Shown: positions 1-8,752, numbered from the stretch's first letter. The stretch is DNA of 64,000 nt from JAFAMB01 sp963775805 (GCA_963775805.1 CAVZKG010000001.1:2604001-2668000), one strand, 5' to 3'. The notes: generated by a model not told the origin, from the sequence alone. A program made the numbers and translations.

Positions 1-902
1 CGTATAATGAATGGATCATCATTCAATGATCGATCCCACACAACGACGGCCCCGTCGCTCACCTCCGCCACACCGCGCTGCTGCAATTCCTCGACAACTT
101 GTGGCAGCTCAGGATTGTAAAAACTCTCTCCAAGCTGGTGATCAAATCGAACCCCAAGCAAATCGTAGACCTTGGAAAATTCCCCGAGCGAAAGGTCAAC
201 GCATTGCCGCCAGATTTGATGATTCTCCGGATCACCCTTTTGAAGTTTCACCAGTTCCCGGCGGCATTCTTCCAGGATTTCCGGATCATTTTTTGAAGCA
301 GCGTCTGCCTCGCGATAGATTCGAACCAGCTCTGCCACCGGATCCACCCGGAGCAGGTCATCCACCAGAAGGTGCTTCCAGCCGTAGATCACTTTGCCGA
401 ACTGCGTTCCCCAATCTCCGACATGATTATCGGTGATAACATTGTGGCCGAGGAACCTGGCAATTCTTGCCAGCGTGTCCCCAAGTATCGTCGAACGAAT
501 ATGTCCGACATGCATCGGTTTCGCGATGTTCGGCGAACTAAAGTCGATAACGATCGTCCTCGGCTTTGCGACCGCTTCTACGCCGAAGCGCTCGTCCAAA
601 CCGAAGCGATGAAGACGCTCAGCAAGGAAATCCGCTGAGAGGCTGAAATTGATAAATCCAGGTCCAGCAACTCCCGGCTGTGGGCCGATATCGTTGAAAT
701 CGAGGTTTTCGGTAATTCGAGCTGCGAGCGTTCTTGGGTTTTGCTTGAGCTTCTTTCCGTATACCATCGCCGCGTTCGTCTGGTAGTCGCCATGGCGAGG
801 ATCCGCGGTCGGAGCCACTTGCAATGGCTCGTCGATTGCGACGCCACTTGCTTCAAAAGCGTTGCTTAAACGCTCTTTTAAGATCTCAGAGACTGTCGGC
901 AT
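1..902 (-). CDS. argS: Arginyl-tRNA synthetase, N-terminal 300 residues (cut by window edge)
   Basis: Class I aminoacyl-tRNA synthetase that charges tRNA-Arg in the cytoplasm. The reading frame is open to the left edge, so only about 300 residues are visible. The N-terminal Add-1-like tRNA-binding region comes first. The class I signature follows as HVGH at residues 131-134 within FSSPNIAKPMHVGHIRST, and the ArgRS-typical DNHVGDWGTQFG at 158-169. The ATG at 900-902 lies 3 bp after the ptsN stop, so the two genes are almost certainly co-transcribed. The KMSKS-like motif and anticodon-binding domain would lie outside the window. Identity is secure from the HVGH and HVGDWGTQ motifs. Confidence 0.95.
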   Translation of the reverse strand, partial: MPTVSEILKERLSNAFEASGVAIDEPLQVAPTADPRHGDYQTNAAMVYGKKLKQNPRTLAARITENLDFNDIGPQPGVAGPGFINFSLSADFLAERLHRFGLDERFGVEAVAKPRTIVIDFSSPNIAKPMHVGHIRSTILGDTLARIARFLGHNVITDNHVGDWGTQFGKVIYGWKHLLVDDLLRVDPVAELVRIYREADAASKNDPEILEECRRELVKLQKGDPENHQIWRQCVDLSLGEFSKVYDLLGVRFDHQLGESFYNPELPQVVEELQQRGVAEVSDGAVVVWDRSLNDDPFII

Positions 903-905
903 CCC

Positions 906-1382
906 TCAGCCGGCCTGAGAACGGGTGACCTTGTTATCGAAGATATTGAGAATTTCTTCGGATGATTCCGCCTTCGCGAGCTGCTCGCGGACCGATTTAT
1001 CATTCAGAAATTTTGCTATCGCGGCCAGGGTCCGGAGATGAACCTGGAACTGGTCCTTCGGAACCACGAACAGCACGATAAAGCGAACCGGGGAGTTGTC
1101 GAGCGAATCAAACTCAATTCCGGTCGAAGAGCGTCCAAACGCCGCGATCACTTCGCTGACGCAATTCGAAGAGGCGTGCGGAATCGCAATTCCGAACCCG
1201 ATTCCGGTGCTCATTGTTTCCTCGCGCTGCCGTAAAGCCGCCAAAATCGAGTCTCTGTCAGACGTACGTACGCGGTTCTTTTGAACGAGCAAATCGATTA
1301 ATTCCACGATGGCCGCCCACCTTTCGGTTGCCTTCATCTCAGGAACGATTTGATCTACAGATAAAAGGGAGCCCAATGTCAT
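906..1382 (-). CDS. ptsN: PTS EIIA-type (nitrogen regulatory, PtsN-like) protein
   Basis: 158-residue single-domain EIIA of the fructose/mannitol/Ntr type. The phosphorylatable histidine is H69 in GIAIPHASS, the family's signature site. Length fits a stand-alone PtsN (about 150-165 aa) with no EIIB, EIIC or HPr fused. Proteins of this kind accept phosphate from NPr/HPr and act as regulators of nitrogen, potassium or carbon metabolism rather than as transporters. The gene is immediately upstream of argS (3 bp gap) in a minus-strand operon. No sugar EIIC gene is nearby, which favours a regulatory role; the target is not evident from the sequence. Confidence 0.85.
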   Translation of the reverse strand: MTLGSLLSVDQIVPEMKATERWAAIVELIDLLVQKNRVRTSDRDSILAALRQREETMSTGIGFGIAIPHASSNCVSEVIAAFGRSSTGIEFDSLDNSPVRFIVLFVVPKDQFQVHLRTLAAIAKFLNDKSVREQLAKAESSEEILNIFDNKVTRSQAG

Positions 1383-1424
1383 AGCTCTCGATCGAAACTC
1401 CGCACCTTAGCAATTCGCGGCCCT

Positions 1425-1451
1425 TTGACAAGACCCTTTCACTGTTAAGAT
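1425..1451 (+). promoter_or_regulatory. Candidate sigma-70 promoter for the glycogen-synthase-like gene
   Basis: A perfect TTGACA (1425-1430) is followed after 15 bp by TAAGAT (1446-1451). The -10 box is preceded by TG one base upstream (TGTTAAGAT), an extended -10 arrangement. It lies about 100 bp before the ATG at 1554 in the divergent region between ptsN and this gene. The short spacer is compensated by the extended -10. Prediction only. Confidence 0.5.
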
Positions 1452-1553
1452 GTAAACGCTATTTGTAAGGTAAATTACCAAATTCGCCCTTTTCGATTCA
1501 ATGTTGCATGCAAGAGGCGTTACCATTGACCACCTAAACCCCGACATTATTGC

Positions 1554-3008
1554 ATGAAGATTTTAATGGCAACAAGTGAGTTCTCCCCTCTCGGGTCGAC
1601 CGGTGAACTTGGAGAACAGGTGAAAACCCTGACCTCCGAACTGAAGCGACTCGGTCACGACGTCAGCGTTGTGATGCCTTTTTACCGATCGATCCGTGAA
1701 GGTAAACTGGACTACAAACCGGCCGATCTGGATTTCCAGGTCAATCTCGGAGGCAAGCGGGCTTCCGGAGATGTCATGGAAACTAAATCGCCTGAAGGTA
1801 TTCCGATTTACCTGATTCGCAGGGACGAATACTTTGATCGCACCGGCATTTACGGCGCAGACGAAAGAGCCTACGAAGACAACGCCGAGCGATTTATATT
1901 TTTCGCAAAAGCGGTGCTCGAACTTGCCGAACGCCTTACACCGGCGCCGGACGTAATCCATTCTCACGATTGGCCGACGGCTCTGATACCAGTATTTGTG
2001 AAAGATCGGCAATTGCCCTACCAGACTGTCCTCACCGTTCATGACCTGGAATTTCAAGGATCATTTTGGAGTTTCGATTTTGCGCTGACCGGTCTTCCCG
2101 GGAGCTATTTCGGGCCTCGCGGCGTCGAATTCTATGGACGTTTGAACTTCTTGAAAGGAGGTATTCTAAGCGCCGATGCGGTTACCCTCCCGGGCGAAGT
2201 CGCGCTTTTCGAAGCGTTTTCGCATCAACACGGGTACGGCATGGATGGGGTGTTCCTGGAAAATCGCCAGCATCTTTTTGGTATCCCCCACGGGGTCGAC
2301 TACTCCCAGACGAATCCCTCGTTTGAGAAGCTGTTTGGTAAGCGCCAGAAGTCAGAGGCGATCTTGGATAAGGCCGGCGCGCGGCAAGCGCTTTTGGAAC
2401 TGCTCGAACTCGAAAGAAATCCGAAGGGCGTAGTGATCAATTTACCGGTCGAGTCTCACGACGGCGCGGCGTTCAATTCCTTTAGTCCGGTGATTGATAT
2501 GGTTTTGACGGCTGACACCTGCCTCGTGGTCACCGGCACGGCCCCGGATCTTGACGTAACCGACGTGATCATTGCGGAGCGTCAATATCCTTCGCGTTTT
2601 GCGTATCGTCCCGAGGCCGACGCCAAGCTCGAACAAGCAGCTTTGGCGGGTGCCGATGTCGTTTTACTGCCGTCATCGCTAGGATTTCACGGTATAAACG
2701 CGATCGCTGCGATGCGCTACGGAACCATTCCGATCGTCAAGAGCAGCGGCGGCGTTCATCAAATCGTATCCGATTTCGACCCAGGCGCCGACTCAGGCTG
2801 CGGGTTCGTTTACAACGATCATTCTCCGCTGGCGATTTGGGACGCGGTGAGGCGTGCCAACGACCTCTATCAGCGCCCGGAGGAATGGAACAAATTGGCA
2901 ACCCGCGCGAGTAGTATTGACTTTTCGTGGGCACAATCGGCCAAGGCGTTTGCCAAATTGTACGCAAACCTCCTTCGGCACCGGCCGGCAAAAACGGCTG
3001 GGGCCTGA
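1554..3008 (+). CDS. Glycogen/starch synthase-like GT5 protein with altered catalytic motifs
   Basis: 484 residues with the GT-B fold layout of bacterial glycogen synthase (GlgA): N-terminal MKILMATSEFSPLG, HSHDWPTALIP in the first domain, and RYGTIPIVKSSGGVHQIV in the second. Several residues needed for catalysis in GlgA are missing. The KTGGLAD motif (K15 and D21 in E. coli numbering) reads STGELGE. The R-L-x-x-Q-K-G motif carrying R300/K305 is not recognisable, with VVINLPVESHDG near its expected place. The E377 region (ExxxCGL) reads LGFHGI. The fold is clear, but ADP-glucose-dependent synthase activity is doubtful; it may be regulatory, structural or of new specificity. It stands alone without glgB or glgC. 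The ATG at 1554 aligns with the family N-terminus. Confidence 0.75.
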   Translation: MKILMATSEFSPLGSTGELGEQVKTLTSELKRLGHDVSVVMPFYRSIREGKLDYKPADLDFQVNLGGKRASGDVMETKSPEGIPIYLIRRDEYFDRTGIYGADERAYEDNAERFIFFAKAVLELAERLTPAPDVIHSHDWPTALIPVFVKDRQLPYQTVLTVHDLEFQGSFWSFDFALTGLPGSYFGPRGVEFYGRLNFLKGGILSADAVTLPGEVALFEAFSHQHGYGMDGVFLENRQHLFGIPHGVDYSQTNPSFEKLFGKRQKSEAILDKAGARQALLELLELERNPKGVVINLPVESHDGAAFNSFSPVIDMVLTADTCLVVTGTAPDLDVTDVIIAERQYPSRFAYRPEADAKLEQAALAGADVVLLPSSLGFHGINAIAAMRYGTIPIVKSSGGVHQIVSDFDPGADSGCGFVYNDHSPLAIWDAVRRANDLYQRPEEWNKLATRASSIDFSWAQSAKAFAKLYANLLRHRPAKTAGA

Positions 3009-3071
3009 TCGGTGAACTAATCGAAGCATGCTCAATAATTGCCGGCGAAGAGGGCCGCCGGCAGATCCTCG

Positions 3072-4451
3072 ATGCTGCCACAAGTTGTAACTGAAATACC
3101 CGGTCCCCGTTCTCGGGAGCTGGCTGGAACGCTTTCGAAATACGAGAACCGGAACGTCACTTATGTCGCGCCCGATTTTCCCGTCTTCTGGGAACGGGCC
3201 TCAGGCGCAAATGTCTGGGATGTAGATGGAAACCGGTTCCTCGACCTGACCGCCGGATTCGCAGTCGCTGCGCACGGGCATACGCATCCGTCCATTCGGG
3301 CCGCGTTAACGGAGCAATCCGAAAAACTGATGCATGCCATGGGGGACGTGCATCCTGCCGAGAACAAAGTTCGTCTCTGCCAGAGGTTGAGCCAGATCAC
3401 TTTTGAGCGTTGGGGCCTTGGTGTCGGCAAAACGACCCTCTGCAATTCGGGATTCGAGGCAGTCGAAGTGGCAATCAAAACATCGCTGCTGCACAGTGGA
3501 AAACCGGGCGTTATCTGCTTTTCAGGCGGTTATCACGGTTTGGGATACGGAGCGCTCGAAGTAATCGGAATCCCATGGTTCCGCGAACCCTTCGCACGCC
3601 AGCTCCGCGATTTCGCTGTTTCGATCCCATACCCTCACTGCTACCGATGTCCGTTCGGAAGATCAGAAGGACACAGGCTGGAAGGATCGCGCTTTCCAAA
3701 TTGCGCAAGCTCTTGCCTGACGGCGATCGAAGGTCAGATCGTTCAAGCGATCCGGACCCGGCAAATCGGATGCATCCTGGTAGAACCCTGTCAGGGACGA
3801 GGCGGAGAAGTCGTTCCCCCACTTGATTTCCTGAGAATGCTTCGACAGATCTGCGACACATTCAAAATACTTCTTCTCTTTGATGAGATTTACACAGGGT
3901 TCAACCGGACCGGCAGTCTGTTCGCGAGCGACCAATTTGGCGTTTACCCAGACATCCTTTGCCTCGGGAAAGGGCTCACTTCAGGGTTGCCGTTGGCCGC
4001 TTGCGTGGGTCGAACGGAGATCATGGACGCGTGGCCCCGCTCATCCGGCGAGGCACTCCACACAACCACATTCCTCGGCAACCCGATCGGATGTGCCGCT
4101 GCGCTCGCTTCGATCGAACTGCATCTTGAAAAAGAAACCATGGGACGGGTTCGTACTCTCGGTCGACAGCTTCGCAATCGCCTGACTGAAATGGGACTCC
4201 CGATGATCGGAAATGTACGGGGATTGGGACTAATGATCGGTGCGGAGATAGTGAAACCCGATGGGTCACCAGATACTTCGCTGGCGCTTAAAACGGTGCA
4301 TCTGGCACTGAACGATGGACTGCTGATTCTCGGAGGAGGTCCGCAAGGGAACGTCCTCTCCTTCACACCCCCGTTTTGCATCGAGCCAGTCGAGCTCGAC
4401 TTCGTCTGCAGCCGAATCTACGAATATTTGCGCTTGGGATCAGTCTCGTAG
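3072..4451 (+). CDS. PLP-dependent class III aminotransferase (aspartate aminotransferase family)
   Basis: 459 residues, fold type I aminotransferase of the GABA/ornithine/acetylornithine group. Asp271 in LLLFDEIYTGF binds the pyridine nitrogen and Lys300 in CLGKGLTSGLPLA is the predicted Schiff-base lysine. The N-terminal WDVDGNRFLDLTAGFAVAAHGH is typical of the family. A cysteine-containing insert YPHCYRCPFG (188-196) is seen in a subset of these enzymes. I chose the ATG at 3072; a TTG at 3039 in frame would add 11 unconserved residues. It follows the glycogen-synthase-like gene by about 60 bp. The substrate cannot be read from the sequence; omega-amino acid transamination is the general expectation. 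Confidence 0.85.
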   Translation: MLPQVVTEIPGPRSRELAGTLSKYENRNVTYVAPDFPVFWERASGANVWDVDGNRFLDLTAGFAVAAHGHTHPSIRAALTEQSEKLMHAMGDVHPAENKVRLCQRLSQITFERWGLGVGKTTLCNSGFEAVEVAIKTSLLHSGKPGVICFSGGYHGLGYGALEVIGIPWFREPFARQLRDFAVSIPYPHCYRCPFGRSEGHRLEGSRFPNCASSCLTAIEGQIVQAIRTRQIGCILVEPCQGRGGEVVPPLDFLRMLRQICDTFKILLLFDEIYTGFNRTGSLFASDQFGVYPDILCLGKGLTSGLPLAACVGRTEIMDAWPRSSGEALHTTTFLGNPIGCAAALASIELHLEKETMGRVRTLGRQLRNRLTEMGLPMIGNVRGLGLMIGAEIVKPDGSPDTSLALKTVHLALNDGLLILGGGPQGNVLSFTPPFCIEPVELDFVCSRIYEYLRLGSVS

Positions 4452-4729
4452 TCGAGAGCCATCGAACTTTGTGTGTTCGGCTTGATGGTTTCTTCGATAA
4501 ACTTGATGAAAATCGGGTCCTCTCTGAACATCGCCATCCGTTCCTTTGAATCAAAGTCGACGGCAAAAAAGAAGGGCCACTCATTTTGCTGGTCAATCCG
4601 ACGGCCACACCGAACATTCATCGCAACAGAAATCTTCAGCAGCTGCATCCGCGATTTAATCACCAGTTCCTCGACGCGCTCTGCAGTGATCTCCGGTTTG
4701 AGTTTGTACAAAACGATGTGATGAATCAT
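4418..4729 (-). CDS. Dabb (stress-responsive alpha/beta-barrel) domain protein
   Basis: 103 residues matching the small dimeric Dabb fold: starts MIHHIVLYKLKPEITAERVEEL and contains the later WPFFFAVDFDSKERMAMFREDP stretch, where adjacent strands and helix build the ferredoxin-like barrel. Members include plant stress proteins and bacterial proteins of unknown role; no catalytic residues are defined. Its 3' end overlaps the convergent aminotransferase gene by 34 bp. It is divergent from prmA with only 54 bp between the two starts, which must hold both promoters. Function unknown. Confidence 0.75.
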   Translation of the reverse strand: MIHHIVLYKLKPEITAERVEELVIKSRMQLLKISVAMNVRCGRRIDQQNEWPFFFAVDFDSKERMAMFREDPIFIKFIEETIKPNTQSSMALDYETDPKRKYS

Positions 4730-4783
4730 GTGCGCGTCCTCTTCTAGAAAGTCAGTGTGCGCGAATCAAGGAATATCGATTGA

Positions 4784-5626
4784 ATGCTCGTCTGGAGAAA
4801 ATTAAGCAGCGAAAAGTGGGTCGATTCCTGGCAGGAAAGACTCGCATTTCTGGGCACGGATCGGCTCGTAGCAACCCAATTCTCCGGGTCACGACGGGTT
4901 CGACTTGAAATCTTTGATATCACCGAAGCGGACTCGGTGATCCTCCTGAAAAGCTTCGGTGGTGAGGTCCGCAATCTCAAGCATTCGACCGCTGACTGGG
5001 TGCGCACGTTTGTCCTCAAAAAACCGATCTCGATCCGAGGCCGCCTCCAAATCGTCAACGCCGAACCGGACCCGGATTCGCCTCTTGACGTGAAGACAAT
5101 TTATATCCCGGCCAATCTGGCATTCGGAACCGGCGAACATGCCACAACAGCTGGTTGCCTTCGACTGTTGGCCGATATCGCGCCCAAAAACAACCGCTGG
5201 GATTTTATGGATGCCGGCACCGGGACAGGGATTCTGGCGATCGCTGCCACGCGTCTGGGCGCTAATCGGGTTCTTGCATTTGATTTCGATCCGACTGCAA
5301 TACGAGTCGCCAAGGTTAATGCACGTCTAAATAAGGCTCCCGACATCCGAATCTTTCGAGCCGACGTATTAAGTTATGAACCGGAAGGCTTGTTTGACAT
5401 CGTTGCGGCGAACCTTTACAGCGATCTGTTTCGAAAAGCGGCCGCGCATCTTTGGCCTGCGCTCAAGCCGTTTGGCAAACTGATTGTATCCGGTCTTACA
5501 CTTGATCAGGTCGAAAATGTCGCCAATCGAATTCGCGAGACCGGCGGAGAAATCGAACTGAAACGGGCGCGGGGAAAATGGGTAACGTTATTAGCCCGAA
5601 GACCTGGCGAGCCAGAGAGCTTATGA
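4784..5626 (+). CDS. prmA: Ribosomal protein L11 methyltransferase
   Basis: 280 residues. SAM-dependent class I methyltransferase that modifies ribosomal protein L11. The hallmark AFGTGEHATT is at 113-122 and the SAM-binding motif I DAGTGTGILAIAA at 143-155, followed by the acidic ribose-binding strand VLAFDFDPTAI. The post-motif IVAANLYSDL is close to the PrmA NxL-type catalytic stretch. Length is near the usual 290-300 residues, with a compact N-terminal L11-recognition domain. It lies upstream of an aspartate aminotransferase gene with a 74 bp gap. Confidence 0.9.
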   Translation: MLVWRKLSSEKWVDSWQERLAFLGTDRLVATQFSGSRRVRLEIFDITEADSVILLKSFGGEVRNLKHSTADWVRTFVLKKPISIRGRLQIVNAEPDPDSPLDVKTIYIPANLAFGTGEHATTAGCLRLLADIAPKNNRWDFMDAGTGTGILAIAATRLGANRVLAFDFDPTAIRVAKVNARLNKAPDIRIFRADVLSYEPEGLFDIVAANLYSDLFRKAAAHLWPALKPFGKLIVSGLTLDQVENVANRIRETGGEIELKRARGKWVTLLARRPGEPESL

Positions 5627-5700
5627 GATGCAGGGTGGTTAGTTTCGAATTCCTTGGTTGAAAAGACTGATTGGCACATGTAGTCCTGAAAAGGTCTTAT

Positions 5701-6864
5701 ATGCAACTTTCCTCAAGAGCCTCCAGTTTAACTCCTTCTCTCACCCTTTCGATCGACAGCAAGGCGAAGGCGATGAAAGCCGAGGGAATCGACGTTTGCG
5801 GCTTCGGAGCAGGCGAGCCGGATTTCGATACTCCCGAGCACATTAAAGCGGCCGCCATTGCCTCTCTGGAAGCTGGATTTACAAAATACACCCCCAGTTC
5901 TGGAATTCCGGAACTTCGTCAAGCGATCGCGGACAAGCTCCTTGGGGAGAACGGAGTCGATTACAAGCCATCGCAGATTATCGTCAGCGACGGCGCGAAG
6001 CATTCCTGTTATAACGCCATTCTGGCCACGTGCCAGACTGGCGATGAAGTCATCATTCCTGCGCCCTATTGGCTGAGCTACCCGGAAATGGTCCGGCTTT
6101 CCGGAGCCGATCCGGTGTTCGTTCATACCAAGGAAGAAAATGGTTGGAAGCTCACCGCGGAAGAGTTCGAGAACGCGATGACGCCGCGGACAAAGATGAT
6201 CATTCTTAACAGTCCGTGTAACCCGACCGGCGCCGTTTACACCAAGGAAGAACTTGATGCGATCGGTAAGGTTGCCGCGGAAGAGGACATCTTGATTCTT
6301 TCAGACGAAATCTACGAGAAACTCGTATACGACGATGCAACCCATCACAGCATTGCGTCGCTCGCTGAGGAATATCGAGAACTGACGATCACAATAAACG
6401 GCTTCAGCAAATCGTATGCGATGACCGGTTGGCGTCTCGGATACCTCGGAGCCCCGGAACCAATTGCAAAGGCGATCGACTCCATCCAGAGCCACAGTAC
6501 GTCGAATGCTTGTTCGTTTGCTCAAAAGGGCGGTCTTGCGGCGCTTAAGGGTGACCAACAGCCGGTTGCCGACATGCGGGACGAATTCAATTTGAGACGC
6601 GAATACATGCTCGATCGGCTTGCGAAAATGCAGCATGTGAGTGTTGTTCGACCGAATGGTGCTTTCTATGTGCTGGTCAATATCAGCCGGCTTGGGCTTA
6701 CCTCGCAGAATTTTGCAGATCGCCTGTTGAGCAAGGCGAACGTTGCCCTTGTCCCGGGTATTGCATTCGGAGATGATCGGACCGTGCGCCTAAGTTACGC
6801 CACAAGCCTCGATGTCATCAAAAAGGGAATGGATCGATTCGAAGAATTCTGTCGAACGCTGTGA
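5701..6864 (+). CDS. aspC: Class I aspartate/aromatic aminotransferase
   Basis: 387 residues, fold type I PLP enzyme of the aspartate aminotransferase I-gamma type. Motifs: GAGEPDFDTP (37-46), LNSPCNPTGAVY (169-180), Asp202 in LSDEIYEKLVY, and the PLP lysine K237 in NGFSKSYAMTGWRLGY. It transfers the amino group between aspartate/glutamate and the keto acids oxaloacetate/2-oxoglutarate. The ATG at 5701 is preceded by AAAAGG; the in-frame TTG at 5671 adds ten residues with no family counterpart. Some members also act as prephenate or kynurenine aminotransferase, which cannot be excluded. Confidence 0.88.
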   Translation: MQLSSRASSLTPSLTLSIDSKAKAMKAEGIDVCGFGAGEPDFDTPEHIKAAAIASLEAGFTKYTPSSGIPELRQAIADKLLGENGVDYKPSQIIVSDGAKHSCYNAILATCQTGDEVIIPAPYWLSYPEMVRLSGADPVFVHTKEENGWKLTAEEFENAMTPRTKMIILNSPCNPTGAVYTKEELDAIGKVAAEEDILILSDEIYEKLVYDDATHHSIASLAEEYRELTITINGFSKSYAMTGWRLGYLGAPEPIAKAIDSIQSHSTSNACSFAQKGGLAALKGDQQPVADMRDEFNLRREYMLDRLAKMQHVSVVRPNGAFYVLVNISRLGLTSQNFADRLLSKANVALVPGIAFGDDRTVRLSYATSLDVIKKGMDRFEEFCRTL

Positions 6865-6890
6865 GGAGGAGGAATCACCACGGCACGGGT

Positions 6891-7076
6891 GAAAGGCAGA
6901 ATTAAGACAGAAGAAGGAAGAAAGGGATTCACCACAGAGGACCCCAAACAGGCCCAGCCCCGAAGGTGCTGCCGGAGAAGGCAACTAATCTGCAGCGCAT
7001 CCTAGTCCGCTTTTCCGCATTCCTACTTGTTCCTTCTGCCTTCTTAATTCTGCCTTTCCACCCTGGTGAATCCCTT
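6891..7076. repeat. Pair of short inverted repeat blocks between aspC and the ABC-2 permease
   Basis: Block A is 6891-6919 and recurs in reverse complement at 7030-7058, differing by a few bases around the TTCTGCCTTC core. Block B, AAGGGATTCACC at 6922-6933, recurs in reverse complement at 7065-7076. The blocks are not nested, so they do not form one simple hairpin and look like rearranged copies of the same intergenic element. The right-hand block B contains the proposed GTG start codon (7066) of the downstream permease. This accounts for the roughly 200 bp gap. Confidence 0.6.
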
Positions 7077-7884
7077 CTCCATTTCGATCCTTGGCAAGTA
7101 CTGGGAAGTATATCTCGTGATGCTGCGCAATTCGCTCATCCGGGAAATGAACTTCAAACTCAACTTTCTATTGTGGATCGTTGTTGAGCTCCTCTGGTTC
7201 CTTGCACAGCTGGTGTTCATTGAGGTGATCTTCGACCAGGTAAATGCACTGGGCGACTGGACCAAATGGGACATGATTTTGCTGGTCGGCACACACCAGA
7301 TCATCAGCCAGCTCTTTCAGGCGTTCTTTTATACCAATCTGACGAATCTCCCAGAACTGGTTCGAACCGGGAAATTCGATTTTGTCCTGCTCCAACCGAT
7401 CGATGGCCAATTCACCGCCTCACTCCGGCAATTCGGTCTCGACAGTCTGGTCAGCGGATTGGTGGGAGTCGCAATCGTGAGCTACTCCCTGTTCAAACTT
7501 CATATCGTTCCGACGCCGGGCCAAATCAGTCTCTATCTGGCCACGATCCTCCTCGGGATCACGATCCATTATGCAATTCTGTTTTCGCTGGCTACGGCCA
7601 GCTTCTGGATCACACGGTCGCAAGGCTTGATCTGGGGATATTTCAGTGTCATGAACCTCGCCCGCTATCCCGACGTAATATTCAAAGGTCTGATTAAGTT
7701 CGTCTTTAGTTGGATGATCCCGGTGATCGTCGTAACGAATGTCCCGGCGCGAGTTTTGATTCACGCATCGCAAACTCCATGGTGGCTGATTTTGCATCTA
7801 CTCCTGGCTTCGGCGTTGATGCTTTTGCTCTCTAGAATTCTGTGGAGATTTGCCCTGAATCGATACTCGAGCGCAAGTTCCTAG
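7066..7884 (+). CDS. ABC-2 family transporter permease (COG3694/DUF990 type)
   Basis: 272-residue integral membrane protein with about six hydrophobic helices; the N-terminal GKYWEVYLVMLRNSLIREMNFKLNFLL and central TGKFDFVLLQPIDGQF are characteristic of the uncharacterised ABC-2 permeases usually encoded as two permeases plus one ATPase. Here neither an ATPase nor a partner permease is adjacent, so the complex must be completed from elsewhere. GTG at 7066 gives the family-like N-terminus; ATG at 7120 is the next option. The GTG lies inside a repeated block, so the translation start may have been reshaped by the repeat. Substrate unknown. Confidence 0.75.
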   Translation: MNPFSISILGKYWEVYLVMLRNSLIREMNFKLNFLLWIVVELLWFLAQLVFIEVIFDQVNALGDWTKWDMILLVGTHQIISQLFQAFFYTNLTNLPELVRTGKFDFVLLQPIDGQFTASLRQFGLDSLVSGLVGVAIVSYSLFKLHIVPTPGQISLYLATILLGITIHYAILFSLATASFWITRSQGLIWGYFSVMNLARYPDVIFKGLIKFVFSWMIPVIVVTNVPARVLIHASQTPWWLILHLLLASALMLLLSRILWRFALNRYSSASS

Positions 7885-7984
7885 GAGGCGTATATTTCCT
7901 CTTGCACGGCTCTTCAAATGCCGTTATATGTTCGCCTCCTCGTTGGGAACGATTGGCGAAATAGCAAATTCTTGTGTTGAGCGT

Positions 7985-8569
7985 ATGGCGAAATCAAAAC
8001 CACAAAAGAAGGACGCATCGTCGAATAATGGGCACGTTGATTCGGAGGAAATTGTGAACCAAGAGATTGCAACACCTGCCAACGAAGACGGTGACGAGAG
8101 TATTCCTCCGTTTCTCCGTAAACAGAAAAGCAAGCTACTGCAGCTCCGGGACACACTTCTCGATTCGATGATGGGTGTTTCGCGGGACACGCTTCGGTCT
8201 CGTGCCGAAGGGAGCGAAGCTTCGGCTTTCGGGATGCACCAAGCCGACGCTGGCAGCGATGCTTACGATCGGGATTTTGCGCTGAGTCTTCTCTCCCAGG
8301 AACAGGATGCTTTGTACGAAATCGAGGAGGCACTCAAACGTGTGGATGCCGGCACCTATGGCACATGCGAAATGTCGGGTAAACCGATTCCGCACGCCCG
8401 GCTTGAAGCGATTCCATTTGCAAGATTTACGGTCGAATGCCAGACCCAGATTGAGAAACAGAAAAAAGCTTTGCGTGTCCGTCAGCCTGTCACCTCGCTT
8501 TTCGGCCTGACCGATGAGGAAGGTGGCGAAGGCGAAGAAGAGGACACAATCACCGATTCGAAGGACTAG
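7985..8569 (+). CDS. TraR/DksA-family RNA polymerase-binding regulator
   Basis: 194 residues. A low-complexity N-terminus is followed by a coiled-coil-prone region (FLRKQKSKLLQLRDTLLDSM) and the C-terminal DksA zinc-finger-like fold (YGTCEMSGKPIPHARLEAIPFARFTVECQ). Canonical DksA has CxxC-x17-CxxC; here only the first and last cysteines remain, and the second and third positions are Ser and Thr. This resembles zinc-independent two-cysteine DksA paralogues. The protein ends with an acidic tail (GGEGEEEDTITDSKD). ATG 7985 was chosen because upstream residues are unconserved. Five bp downstream lies rpmG, so it leads a ribosomal protein operon, fitting a role in growth-rate control of transcription. 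Confidence 0.82.
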   Translation: MAKSKPQKKDASSNNGHVDSEEIVNQEIATPANEDGDESIPPFLRKQKSKLLQLRDTLLDSMMGVSRDTLRSRAEGSEASAFGMHQADAGSDAYDRDFALSLLSQEQDALYEIEEALKRVDAGTYGTCEMSGKPIPHARLEAIPFARFTVECQTQIEKQKKALRVRQPVTSLFGLTDEEGGEGEEEDTITDSKD

Positions 8570-8574
8570 TTTTA

Positions 8575-8748
8575 ATGCCGAGGGAAATCATCACTCTTGA
8601 GTGCACAGAAGCGAAAGCGGAAGGAAAACCCGTTTCCCGCTATGTCAGCACGCGTAACAAGAAAAGCCCAAATACACCGGGCCGTCTGGAGAAGAAAAAG
8701 TACAATCCTTTCCTTCGGCGTCGAACCCTCCATCGGGAGGTGAAGTAA
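8575..8748 (+). CDS. rpmG: 50S ribosomal protein L33 (cysteine-poor form)
   Basis: 57-residue basic protein beginning MPREIITLECTEAKAEG and ending KKKYNPFLRRRTLHREVK, which aligns with L33 over its whole length. Zinc-type L33 has two CxxC pairs; here only one cysteine (C10) remains and the second pair region reads NPFLRRR. This is therefore the zinc-independent form. The gene sits 5 bp after the DksA-like gene and 4 bp before rpsR, in one operon. The start ATG at 8575 is the only one giving the conserved N-terminus. Confidence 0.92.
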   Translation: MPREIITLECTEAKAEGKPVSRYVSTRNKKSPNTPGRLEKKKYNPFLRRRTLHREVK

Positions 8749-8752
8749 ACAA

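Noticed and set aside
3410..3826. 138-codon ORF inside the class III aminotransferase gene
   Set aside because: Overlaps catalytic coding sequence in another frame; Arg/Ser-rich and without homology signal.
5591..5600. TAGCCCG within prmA as another gene-end signature
   Set aside because: It is inside coding sequence and out of any stop context, so it is chance.
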